Source: Prosthecobacter sp.
GTDB lineage: Bacteria > Verrucomicrobiota > Verrucomicrobiia > Verrucomicrobiales > Verrucomicrobiaceae
Direction: 5' to 3'
NCBI GenBank assembly: GCA_019186985.1
Contig: JABARQ010000020.1
Location: forward strand, 92,852-156,851
Length of the DNA stretch: 64,000 bases
The position numbers and the translations under genes are program-made. This document shows, one piece after another, positions 36,901 to 44,404 of this stretch (its first letter is position 1; the number at the start of each line of letters is the position of its first letter). The notes beneath the pieces were generated by a model. The model had not been told where the DNA came from. It was given only the letters and a program-made list of their open reading frames with translations, and made no database searches.

Positions 36901-38186
36901 ACGGCTTGAAAAAAGCCCAGTTCGCCCGGCGCGCCCAGGGCCTGGAACCCATCGATTACGCCCACCCCAGCCTCGCCACGGTCCTGCGCAGCACCTACGG
37001 CGTGGTCGCCTACGAGGAGCATATCCTGCAAATCTGCGAGGCCTTCGCCGGGCTCGCCCCGGGCCGGGCCGACGTCCTGCGCCGGGCGCTGGTCAAGCTC
37101 GACCAGGGCAAGGTGGAGGAGCTCCGGCTGGAATTCCTCGCCGCCGCCCGCGCCCAGGGCCGCGACGAGGCCAGCATCGACCGCGTCTGGCATCTGGTCG
37201 CCGGGTTCCAGGGCTACGCCTTCTGCCGCGCCCACAGCACCGCCTACGCTGTCGAGGCCTACCAGGGGGCCTACATGAAGCACTACCACCCCGCCGAGTT
37301 CCTGGCCGGTGTGCTGACCAACGGCAAGGGGTTCTATTCCCCCCTGGTTTACACCCTCGAATGCCGCCGGCTCGGCATCGGGTTCCTGTCGCCCGACGTC
37401 AACCAACCCGGCGACGCCTTCACGGTCGAGGCGCGCATCACGGACCACGGCACGCCCGCCCCTGCCCTGGGCAAATCCATCCGACCACCGCTGCGCAGCA
37501 TCAAGGACCTCGGCGAGCGCACCCTGGAGCGCTGGCGGCAGGAGCTCGCCCGGCTGCCCTTCACCAGCGTGCGCGACTTTTGCGACCGTGTCCGCCCGGA
37601 CGGCCCCGAGGTGCTCAACCTCATCCGCGCCGGCGCCTTCGACTCCATCGGCGACACCCGCACCGGGCAGTTCTGGCACGCCCTGCACAGCAGCCACGCC
37701 GCCAGCCTGGGGGCCGACGGCCTGTTCAAGGACAGCCCACAGGAGCAGCTGCGCGCCCAGTTTCGCGAAGAACCGACCTATCAGCAGCGTCTGCAGGACG
37801 AAATGGAGCTGTTTTCCTACACCCTCAGCGGCCATCCCCTCGATGCGTTTCCGGAGGTGGACTGGCGCAGCTACTGCCCTATCGCCGACCTCCACCGTTA
37901 CCCCAACCATCGCGTCACCGTCTGCGGGCTGATCATCGTCAGCCGCTCCCACCTTCAGCAGGACGGCCAGCCCATGAAGTTCATCTCCATCGCCGACCGC
38001 ACCGGCATGGTGGAGTGCGAGATCTTCGCCGCCGCCTACCGCGCCTACGGCCTGGCCACCGTCCGCCATCCCGTCGTCCAGGTCACCGGTGAAGTGCGTC
38101 CCTTCGACAACGGCCAGGGCTTCACCCTGGAGGTCCGCCGGGTGGAAAAAGCCAGGACGAAAACCCCGCCCGCAGCCCAGCCATGA
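33933..38186 (+). CDS. Fusion of Y-family (DinB-like) and C-family (DnaE2-like) DNA polymerases
   Basis: One 1417-residue open frame holds two polymerases. Residues 1-365 are Y-family: FDADAFF (metal Asp6 and Asp8) and QASIDECYLDL (Ser97-Ile-Asp-Glu100). A Pro-rich linker (about 366-428) follows. Residues about 430-1417 match DnaE2/ImuC: a shortened, degenerate PHP start (NVKSCFSFLD, without the usual HxH metal ligands), WITRGSAADSLVCYCLG, the catalytic LPDIDIDF (Asp730 and Asp732), GLIKLDIL (Asp883), YGVVAYEEHILQI, FSYTLSGHPLDAFP and a C-terminal OB fold (about 1326-1373). In other bacteria ImuB and DnaE2 are separate proteins of the mutasome; here they seem joined. No frameshift is seen. 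It should carry out error-prone translesion synthesis under SOS control. Confidence 0.93.
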   Translation: MILHFDADAFFASVEQAADPRLRGRAVAVGGEKRGIIASASYEARKLGIYTPMPTSRARKLCPGLIVLPCDFDKYERFSQLMFSYAYDFTPLVEQASIDECYLDLSGTRQLRAGEAASKMQRAIAQSLKLPVSVGVGSNKLVSQIASKLRKPRCFIEVSPSDEQGFLWPLENKWLPQVGPQLATRLNTAGLRRVEHIARTPVEELALLVGGSAPALHDYAMGVDLRPVVCDAPAAKSYGEQDTFGQDTTDTAFILARLRTMADGLMRRVREDGKSIRTVTLRLRYNDMDEVTRSVSLEEPTDLENDLYPLLPVLLKRAWERRVSVRLVGLRLTKVYDAGFCSRLILDVCDAKRERLHALSLVLDELKRDQRSILRGHDLWLQQVRQSPRPQLPRPKPVTASSPAPTNRVLRERPGAAAGPQIWMPRQTATARAALNVKSCFSFLDSTLTIPAIIQAAVEQGVGTVALTDPNLHAAVPFFQAATAAGLKPILGAELLCDRQPVLAYVKNAQGYQQLCHLLSLNNGQEVTNRELQEHGTGLWISSDFPGYVTPQEIRFKDSKDRQFFDVLQSMKTLTLLKDAHPLKRRGDFSFRADPQPDFVEECEFSFDFQSLHFPRYSPADGSSPRAMLHRLAFEGLQNRYIKCWKRHEAQLREELAIIAEVGYEEYFLTVWQLLQDCAARGIQWITRGSAADSLVCYCLGISNVCPIRFELYFKRFLNRDRMALQKLPDIDIDFAHDEKDRVVQMLLDRYGPEHAAIVGGFNTFQARSALADIAKVFGVAEGEIRRLTKHLPWTDARHAADAVALSRECADTAWQEDPLRTALLMAGQLDGFPRHPKMHPCGVVLSSLTIHQLTPTFISQKGWPTTHFDMDAVEAVGLIKLDILAQGGLAVLRDTQATLSSQGQNVDLAALETGGSGGTEIPARTTADTSPAPPPWSDPGVWEMIATGNARGVHHIESPAMTSLACMAGVRDIDQLVAIVSVIRPGAANGLKKAQFARRAQGLEPIDYAHPSLATVLRSTYGVVAYEEHILQICEAFAGLAPGRADVLRRALVKLDQGKVEELRLEFLAAARAQGRDEASIDRVWHLVAGFQGYAFCRAHSTAYAVEAYQGAYMKHYHPAEFLAGVLTNGKGFYSPLVYTLECRRLGIGFLSPDVNQPGDAFTVEARITDHGTPAPALGKSIRPPLRSIKDLGERTLERWRQELARLPFTSVRDFCDRVRPDGPEVLNLIRAGAFDSIGDTRTGQFWHALHSSHAASLGADGLFKDSPQEQLRAQFREEPTYQQRLQDEMELFSYTLSGHPLDAFPEVDWRSYCPIADLHRYPNHRVTVCGLIIVSRSHLQQDGQPMKFISIADRTGMVECEIFAAAYRAYGLATVRHPVVQVTGEVRPFDNGQGFTLEVRRVEKARTKTPPAAQP

Positions 38187-38935
38187 GCGAGGAAGTCACC
38201 CGCGCTGCGACATCTCGGCAGCTCAAGCTCTTCCACCTGGAAAACCCGCTCACCCTGCGTTTCGGGAACGACTTCTTCCGCTCGCTGCCCGAGGGGCCGG
38301 GCGTTTACTTCTTCCACGGCAGCGAGGGTCAGTTGCTCTACATCGGTCAGTCTTCCAATCTCCGCGCCCGGCTGGGCAGTTATCGACACGTGGGCGAAGG
38401 CAGGCATCCACGCCGCACCCTTCGATTGGTGGCAAGAGTGGTCCGCATCGAATGGCAGCCGTGCGCCTCGGCCGCTGAGGCCATCGAAACCGAGCGCCTG
38501 CTGCTTTGGGAACACCGCCCGCCCTTCAACCGCGCCGGCGTCTGGAAAGGCGATCCCTGGTGGCTGGTCATGGAAGTGGAAGCCAGTCACCTAACGCTTC
38601 GTCTCCTGCGCGAAGCCACACCCGGCAGTCTTGGGCCCCTGCCCCCAACATCAAGACACCACCTCAGCGCCCTCGTTCGCGCCCTGCTGCGCCTCGCCCA
38701 CCCAGATTGGCAGCTGGCCGACTTCCCTCGCGGCCTCATGGCCTCGGCCCTGCCCCGCGAATGCCGTTTCCAAGTGCCCTGCCCCACCACCTTCGTCGAA
38801 AACCTCACCACCGCCCTGGCGGGCGATTTGCCCCATCTACTCTCCAGGTTGGAAACCCTGCTCCCAGCCCCCACCGCCACCGAACAGACCTTTTGGCAGG
38901 AAGAACGAGAAACCCTGGCCAAACTCCGCCGCTAG
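38183..38935 (+). CDS. GIY-YIG nuclease domain protein of the SOS cassette
   Basis: The 250-residue protein contains a GIY-YIG domain: PGVYFFHG (residues 39-46), LLYIGQSSNLRARLGSY (51-67, catalytic Tyr and Arg), a Glu in AIETERLLLWEHRPPFN near residue 102 and a conserved Asn. This matches the N-terminal nuclease part of UvrC and of Cho. At residues 13-17 it has QLKLF, a good match to the beta-clamp-binding consensus QLxLF. The C-terminal 100 residues are helical and unassigned. Its ATG overlaps the polymerase stop (ATGA at 38183-38186), so it belongs to the same operon. Confidence 0.88.
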   Translation: MSEEVTRAATSRQLKLFHLENPLTLRFGNDFFRSLPEGPGVYFFHGSEGQLLYIGQSSNLRARLGSYRHVGEGRHPRRTLRLVARVVRIEWQPCASAAEAIETERLLLWEHRPPFNRAGVWKGDPWWLVMEVEASHLTLRLLREATPGSLGPLPPTSRHHLSALVRALLRLAHPDWQLADFPRGLMASALPRECRFQVPCPTTFVENLTTALAGDLPHLLSRLETLLPAPTATEQTFWQEERETLAKLRR

Positions 38936-38971
38936 GTGCGTTTGAGTGGGTCACTTTTGACTTCGGCCGGG

Positions 38972-39892
38972 TTATGGCAGAACCCTGAGACCTTCCAAGG
39001 TTTCTAGGCAATCGCCCAGAAGGCGCTCTCCTGCTGCCTTCAAGGCGGCAATATGGGGAGGCTGCGAGGCGAGCAGGCCGTTGATGCAGGTGTGGTGAGC
39101 TTCCTCAAGATCCGCCTCGTTCTGCAGGAGTTGACGCAGTCCTGAGCCTGCTCGCGAGGCGAGCTCACGCCATTCTGCAGGAAAGCAGTGCTCCAGCGCT
39201 TTTTTCCAGGAGGCAGCCCATGGCCGATAGTCATGCAAATCCGCAAGCGTGGTGATGGCGAGCACTCGCCCCAGGTCTTTGTTGCTGCGCTTGATCGCAC
39301 GGCCAGCAAACAAGCCACTCATGCGGTCCGGTTTGATTTCGGGATGCTCCAAAAGATTGGCGAGCGCCATCATTTCCGGCCGGGCATAGCGGATGCCAAG
39401 CCCGGCAGCAGGCAAGGGATCGAACGCAGCGATGGAAAGGAAGCGGAAGGTGGGAAGACCGAAGTGCCCTTCTGCAAGCTGCAGCCGTGTCCACTCTTTG
39501 CCAGTGCCTGCGGCAGATCCTGGGACCGTCAGCAGCTCAATGAACCAGGCTTCTTCAGAATCGGGATTTGCCTCCGGTGGATACAGTCGAACGGCCGGAA
39601 GCTGATCCACGGGAGTTTGCTCGTTACCGGGGTTTTGATGATCACCCTGCATTCTCCGCAGCCAGCCGGCATCGAGAAGCTGGCGGGCAATGCATTGCCC
39701 CGCTCCAACGGCGGCATGAAACGGTTCCAAGACACAATCCACGTCCTTGGTGCGGACGGCTTTGGTTTCGTCATCGCCGAAAAAGTGATAACCGGCGGCG
39801 AGACTGCCGATGATGACAATGTTTCCCCGGCAAGCCGCAGGAACCGCCGCAGAAACCTCCGCGAGGACTTTGGATGGCGTGATCTGGCTCAT
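38972..39892 (-). CDS. AbiEii-like nucleotidyltransferase (probable toxin)
   Basis: The 306-residue protein resembles AbiEii-type nucleotidyltransferases of type IV toxin-antitoxin systems. The nucleotidyltransferase motif is visible: IVIIGSLAAGYHFF (Gly29-Ser30) and TKDVDCVLEP (Asp50, Asp52). In AbiE systems the toxin uses a nucleotide to block growth and the partner AbiEi represses transcription. ATG 39892 overlaps the upstream stop (ATGA), which is typical of such pairs. An upstream in-frame ATG at 39973 is inside the partner gene and is less likely. Confidence 0.7.
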   Translation of the reverse strand: MSQITPSKVLAEVSAAVPAACRGNIVIIGSLAAGYHFFGDDETKAVRTKDVDCVLEPFHAAVGAGQCIARQLLDAGWLRRMQGDHQNPGNEQTPVDQLPAVRLYPPEANPDSEEAWFIELLTVPGSAAGTGKEWTRLQLAEGHFGLPTFRFLSIAAFDPLPAAGLGIRYARPEMMALANLLEHPEIKPDRMSGLFAGRAIKRSNKDLGRVLAITTLADLHDYRPWAASWKKALEHCFPAEWRELASRAGSGLRQLLQNEADLEEAHHTCINGLLASQPPHIAALKAAGERLLGDCLETLEGLRVLP

Positions 39893-40947
39893 GGTTTCAC
39901 TTTGGAGGTGAGGTGTTCGACAAACTCCAGCGCCTGGGATTCCAGCCGCATTTGATGGAGATCGAGCAGGCACTCCACTTCATCTGCCCAGCGGATGCCC
40001 TTTTCTGGCGGGCTGAAAAAAGGCTCTGGTCGGAAGAGGGTGTGCACGACGACCTGGCAAGGTTCACCGTGTCCGGCGGGCTTCAATGCCGGATCGAGCC
40101 GACGAAGGAAGTCTGGCGGGCCCGCACTGCGTCGCGCATGCACCACGAGATCCAGTCGGGGAGTGCCCACCAGATCGAGTCCGGGCAGGTGGTGTCTGGC
40201 ACCAAGAACGCCGGCGACGGCAATGTCATCACGTCCAAGCTCGCGGAGACGATCCAGCAAGACTTCTGGCGGACGGGGACGCCCGGACGGGTCCGTGAAC
40301 CCCTGGCTAGCGCGGGCTTTGTCAGATTGGGCGACCAACTGGAACCACGCTTCCTTCGGAAACTCGCTCAGTTCAACACGGCGATCCGAGTGGCGGATCA
40401 GGCGGGGTTCGAGCCGCTCGAGGGCATTCGAGATGGTCGGATACGTAAAGCCCGTCTGTTCGGCGAGTTCCTTCGATGTCAGAGGACCGGACTTCCGAAA
40501 CCAATGGACGAGGAGTACACGAAGAACGTCGAAAAAGGCTTCCGAAGGACGGCGCACCGGGCGATTAGCACTTTGGCGGACACGTTCACTGACGGGCTCA
40601 ATGCAGTTTTGCTCGATACCGTTCAGCGGTCCAAGAACCACATTGGGAATGCCTTCGTGCCGGATGACGAGTGTGATCCGCCCCAGGATTTCAGGGCGGA
40701 ACAGGGGCTCGATGCCATGCCATTCCTCCCGCAGCCGATCATCGCTGATCAGAGGCTCGTCGAGAATCAGAACGCCGTGAAACTTGCTGTCCAAGGTCAG
40801 GTTTTTGGCCAACCCCATGAGCGTCGAGCGGAAGTGACGAAAATCCCGCAGATCGTTCAGGACCTCAAAAACACTGTTTCCAATCAAGGCATCCGCACGG
40901 AAGCCGAGGCGGTTTCCGAGTTTGGGCTGATATTCCAGATCACTCAT
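39889..40947 (-). CDS. AbiEi-like antitoxin/regulator with winged helix and long N-terminus
   Basis: The 352-residue protein has a winged helix in the middle (SGPLTSKELAEQTGFTYPTISNALERLEPRLIRHSDRRVEL) and an AbiEi-like C-terminal part (LDLVVHARRS, IRWADEVECLLDLHQMRLESQALEFVEHL). The N-terminal 140 residues are an extra domain not usual in small AbiEi proteins. It should bind the repeats at 40954-41004 just upstream of its start and repress its own operon, with the nucleotidyltransferase as the partner. Its stop overlaps the toxin start by four bases. Confidence 0.7.
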   Translation of the reverse strand: MSDLEYQPKLGNRLGFRADALIGNSVFEVLNDLRDFRHFRSTLMGLAKNLTLDSKFHGVLILDEPLISDDRLREEWHGIEPLFRPEILGRITLVIRHEGIPNVVLGPLNGIEQNCIEPVSERVRQSANRPVRRPSEAFFDVLRVLLVHWFRKSGPLTSKELAEQTGFTYPTISNALERLEPRLIRHSDRRVELSEFPKEAWFQLVAQSDKARASQGFTDPSGRPRPPEVLLDRLRELGRDDIAVAGVLGARHHLPGLDLVGTPRLDLVVHARRSAGPPDFLRRLDPALKPAGHGEPCQVVVHTLFRPEPFFSPPEKGIRWADEVECLLDLHQMRLESQALEFVEHLTSKVKP

Positions 40948-40953
40948 GAAGTT

Positions 40954-41004
40954 AAAGTGCGACCTTTAAATTAAACTCGCAACTAGAAATTAAACTCGCA
41001 CTTT
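40954..41004. promoter_or_regulatory. Operator repeats of the AbiE-like pair
   Basis: Two exact copies of AAATTAAACTCGCA lie at 40968-40981 and 40987-41000, 19 bases apart. The outer arms AAAGTGCGA (40954-40962) and TCGCACTTT (40996-41004) form a 9-base inverted repeat. The block starts 7 bases upstream of the regulator's ATG at 40947. It is AT-rich and fits an autoregulatory operator-promoter. Confidence 0.7.
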
Positions 41005-41158
41005 GATTACCCTGAAGCGGACAGCTTGAGCGGTTTGCGAATGGCTGACCACGCCCCCAACTACCAGCGAACAATCACATTTGGCAAGAAGAGCTGGAAA
41101 CTCAGGCAAAGACTGCCCTTATTGAAGTCTTGTCTCGGGTCATCATTACGGCATTCAC

Positions 41159-41395
41159 ATGAGTAGGTCCGTCCCAACTATCCCAGAACTACAATTGGCG
41201 GAGGATGTATTCAAAAAAGCTTTGGAAGTGTCCGCAACATACTCGGCAGGAAAGATTACCTGGGAAGAAGGCATTTGTCAGTTGGTTCAACTTGGTGCGG
41301 GCGATGACCTTGAAGCTTCGGCATTTCTACTTCACGCAGCCCATCAAGATCAGCTCGACAAGAACGAACAAAAATTCGGCATCATCTCTGGATAA
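41159..41395 (+). CDS. Small helical protein of unknown function
   Basis: The 78-residue product is mostly helical (ELQLAEDVFKKALEVSATYSAGKITWEEGICQLVQLGAGDDLEASAFLLHAAHQ) and has no recognised family. The amino acid composition looks like a real protein, although no ribosome binding site is obvious. It faces the tail of hsdR on the other strand with a 14-base gap. It could be a small accessory factor or immunity protein; the context does not decide. Confidence 0.5.
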   Translation: MSRSVPTIPELQLAEDVFKKALEVSATYSAGKITWEEGICQLVQLGAGDDLEASAFLLHAAHQDQLDKNEQKFGIISG

Positions 41396-41409
41396 AGAGC
41401 ACCTTGGGT

Positions 41410-44400
41410 TCAATAATACTGCCGGATGTAGCCGTAAGCCTTGTCGAACAGCTCCTGGTCATTATGGAGCTGGAAACCTCGCAGAGCCGAGCGCAGGGCT
41501 TTCTTAACCTCGCGTTCCCCGGCTGTAGTCCCCTGCCAGCCATCAAAACGCACCTGCCTCACGATGCCATCAATGGCCTCCACAATCCGTGAAACGATGA
41601 CGTGAGTGTGCTTGCCCTTCACCTCGTTGAACAGCTCGGTCAGTGCGGATAAAGCGCGATCTTGCTCTTCTTCCGGCTCGACCTGTTTCTCGGCCTCCAC
41701 GGTTTCTTTGGCGAGTTCGAGGATGCCTTTCAAAAACTCCAGGCTGTTGAGCAGTCCCTGCTCGTGCTTCTCGCGGATCTTCTCCAGGCGTTCGCCGAGT
41801 TCTTTGAACTTCGGATTGCCCGCGTGCTTTTTGAGCCGGGCGATCAGCTTGATTTCCACCTCGCGCGCCTTTTTCGCAGGGTTGGCGTCCTTGAGGATGC
41901 CGTCCAGCACGTCGGCATCGAGCACCAAGGCTTCGATGTCGTCACGCACGGCTTCGACATGAACATTCTGATTGATGAGCTCAATGGTTTTGGCTCCAAG
42001 TCGATGCCACAGCAGTCGGCCGTTGCCGCTGACCGGCTTCACCGACTCATAGACCTGCGTCAGCCACTTGAAATCCTTCTCGTAGGGATTTAGGCAGGGA
42101 TCAGGCGACAAGGCCTCCCAGACGGTGCCCAGCACGCTGTATTCGGCAGCGAACTTGTCGCGGGTGGCGTTGTCAGGCAGGCACTGCTGGGCGGCCATAA
42201 GACCTTCGTAGCCGCCGACACTGCGATCCACGTTCGGGTAGAAAGCCAAACACTTTTGCATCTGCACCGGCAGGGCCTTGCGCAACTCGTCGATGTTGCT
42301 CACCACCTGCTGCACGGCTTTCTCGTCGAAGTCGAGGGCTTTGGCGACATCGTCGAAGATGCCGATGTAGTCCACGATCAGGCCGTGCGTCTTGCTCTGG
42401 CCGTAGGTGCGGTTCACGCGGCAGATGGCCTGAAGGAGGTTGTGATCCTTCATCGGTTTGTCCAGGTACATCACCTGGACAATGGGCGCATCGAAGCCGG
42501 TGAGCAGCTTGCTGGTCACGATCACAAACTTCAGCGGGTCGGCCGGGTCGCGGAAGCGGTCGAGCAGCTTCTCTTCGGCGTCCTTGTCGCGAATGTGTTC
42601 TTTCCACTCCGGCTTGTCGTGCTGGGCGCTGCTCATCACGACGGCGCTGGCCTCGGGGCCGATGAGTTCGTCCATCACCTTCTTGTAGAGCACGCAGCAC
42701 TCGCGGTCGAAGACCACCACCTGCGCCTTGAAGCCGTTCGGCTCCACCTTGGTCTGGTAGTGCCCCACGATGTGCTCCACCACAGCCCGCACGCGCTCCG
42801 GGTTCTTCACCAGCACAGCCATCTTGGCGGCACGTTTGGCGAGGTCGTCGCGGTCCTGCTCGCTCAGGTCGCCGGTGATCTCCTTGTAGGCTTCATCAAT
42901 CGCCGCCTTGTCGATCTTGAGCTTCACCGCCGGAGCCTCGAAGTGCAGCGGCAGCGTCGCCTTGTCGCGGATGGAATCCTGGAAGGAATAGCGGCTCATG
43001 TAGCCCTGCACGTCCTCGTCCGCGCCGAAGGCCCAGAAGGTGTTGCGGTCCGCCCGGTTGATCGGCGTGCCGGTGAGGCCGAAAAGGAAGGCGTTCGGCA
43101 AAGCATCCCGCATCTTGCGGCCCAGGTCGCCCTCCTGCGTGCGGTGGGCTTCGTCCACCATCACGATGACGTTGCTGCGCTCGTTCAGCTTCCCGTCCGC
43201 CTCGGCAAACTTGTGAATCGTCGTGATCAGCACCTTGCGCACGTCCTGCCCCAGCAGGCGTTGCAGTTCCTTTCGGTCGCCCACGCCGACCATGTTCGGC
43301 ACGTCTGCCGCGTTGAAGGTGGCGGTGATCTGCGTGTCGAGGTCGATGCGGTCCACCACGATGAGCACGGTGGGATTGCCCAGGCGCGGATGCAAGCGCA
43401 GCTTCTGCGCGGCGAAGACCATGAGCAGGCTCTTGCCGCTGCCCTGGAAATGCCAGATCAGGCCCTTCTTCGGATAACCGGCCACCACGCGGGCCACAAT
43501 CTTGTTCGTCGTCTCGTATTGCTGGTAGCGGCAGATGACCTTGATGCGCCGGTGCTTCTTGTCCGTGGCGAAGAGGGTGAAGTTTTGCAGGATGTCCAGC
43601 ACCACGGCGGGCCGCAGGAGGCTCTCCACCGTCTTGCGGACATGGCCCAGATTGCCCTCCTCCTGATTGTCGTCGTCGCGCCACGGTCCCCAGAGGTCGA
43701 TGGGCATGCGGATGCTGCCGTAGCGCAGGCAGCGGCCCTCGGTGGCAAAGGAGAAGACGTTCGGCACAAACATCGCCGGCACCTCCTTCTCGTAGATCTC
43801 GTTCACCTGATACGCCCCGTCGAACCACGTCACCGCGCTGCGCGTCGGCGTCTTCGCCTCGCCGATCACCACCGGCAGACCGTTCACCAGAAAGACCACG
43901 TCGAAGCGCTTCTCCACCGTGCCGCTCTGGAAGGTCCACTGGTTCGTCACCGTCAGCCGGTTCTTCGCGGGCTGGGTGAAATCCACCAACCGCACCGCCA
44001 CATGCTCACCGTTCGGGCCAAAAGGCATCGTCTTCTCCCCGCGCAGCCAGGCCATGAAGTTCTCGTTCGCCCGCACCAGCCCGTCGCCCTGCACGGAGAG
44101 TAGGATGGCCCGCAGCGCATAGATCACCTCGTCCGCCCGGTCCGGCTGCGCGGCGATCTCGGGATTTAGGGCGATGAGCGCCTCCCGCACCCACGGCTCC
44201 ACCATCACCTCGCCCGGCTGACGCAGCACCTTCAGGGGCTCGACAAAAGTCCACTTCGCGGGCTTGAACTCCTCGCCCAACGAACCGTCCCAGCCCGAAG
44301 GCGGGTCCTCGCGCAGCACGGAACTGCCCGCGCCGCTGCCGAGGCTGGTCGCGGCGTCGAGGATCATCTGCTCGACGGTGTTGGATTCGTTGAAGCTCAT
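41410..44400 (-). CDS. hsdR: Type I restriction enzyme R subunit
   Basis: HsdR supplies the translocase and nuclease of a type I restriction enzyme. The 996-residue protein has an N-terminal nuclease domain with FDVVFLVNGLPVVIGEAKTP (PD-(D/E)xK type, the EAK near residue 177). The SF2 motor follows: Walker A HFQGSGKSLLM (about residue 318), DEAH box VDEAHRTQEG (about 414), GLTGTPI, and CRVNRTYGQSKTHGLIVDYIG. The C-terminal helices end the protein. ATG 44400 lies four bases after the HamB-like stop, so it closes the nine-gene operon. Its GC content is as high as that of the core genome. Confidence 0.93.
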   Translation of the reverse strand: MSFNESNTVEQMILDAATSLGSGAGSSVLREDPPSGWDGSLGEEFKPAKWTFVEPLKVLRQPGEVMVEPWVREALIALNPEIAAQPDRADEVIYALRAILLSVQGDGLVRANENFMAWLRGEKTMPFGPNGEHVAVRLVDFTQPAKNRLTVTNQWTFQSGTVEKRFDVVFLVNGLPVVIGEAKTPTRSAVTWFDGAYQVNEIYEKEVPAMFVPNVFSFATEGRCLRYGSIRMPIDLWGPWRDDDNQEEGNLGHVRKTVESLLRPAVVLDILQNFTLFATDKKHRRIKVICRYQQYETTNKIVARVVAGYPKKGLIWHFQGSGKSLLMVFAAQKLRLHPRLGNPTVLIVVDRIDLDTQITATFNAADVPNMVGVGDRKELQRLLGQDVRKVLITTIHKFAEADGKLNERSNVIVMVDEAHRTQEGDLGRKMRDALPNAFLFGLTGTPINRADRNTFWAFGADEDVQGYMSRYSFQDSIRDKATLPLHFEAPAVKLKIDKAAIDEAYKEITGDLSEQDRDDLAKRAAKMAVLVKNPERVRAVVEHIVGHYQTKVEPNGFKAQVVVFDRECCVLYKKVMDELIGPEASAVVMSSAQHDKPEWKEHIRDKDAEEKLLDRFRDPADPLKFVIVTSKLLTGFDAPIVQVMYLDKPMKDHNLLQAICRVNRTYGQSKTHGLIVDYIGIFDDVAKALDFDEKAVQQVVSNIDELRKALPVQMQKCLAFYPNVDRSVGGYEGLMAAQQCLPDNATRDKFAAEYSVLGTVWEALSPDPCLNPYEKDFKWLTQVYESVKPVSGNGRLLWHRLGAKTIELINQNVHVEAVRDDIEALVLDADVLDGILKDANPAKKAREVEIKLIARLKKHAGNPKFKELGERLEKIREKHEQGLLNSLEFLKGILELAKETVEAEKQVEPEEEQDRALSALTELFNEVKGKHTHVIVSRIVEAIDGIVRQVRFDGWQGTTAGEREVKKALRSALRGFQLHNDQELFDKAYGYIRQYY

Positions 44401-44404
44401 GTAG

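Noticed and set aside
42256..44103. 615-codon plus-strand frame opposite hsdR
   Set aside because: It is a His/Val/Leu-rich shadow of hsdR without any motif.
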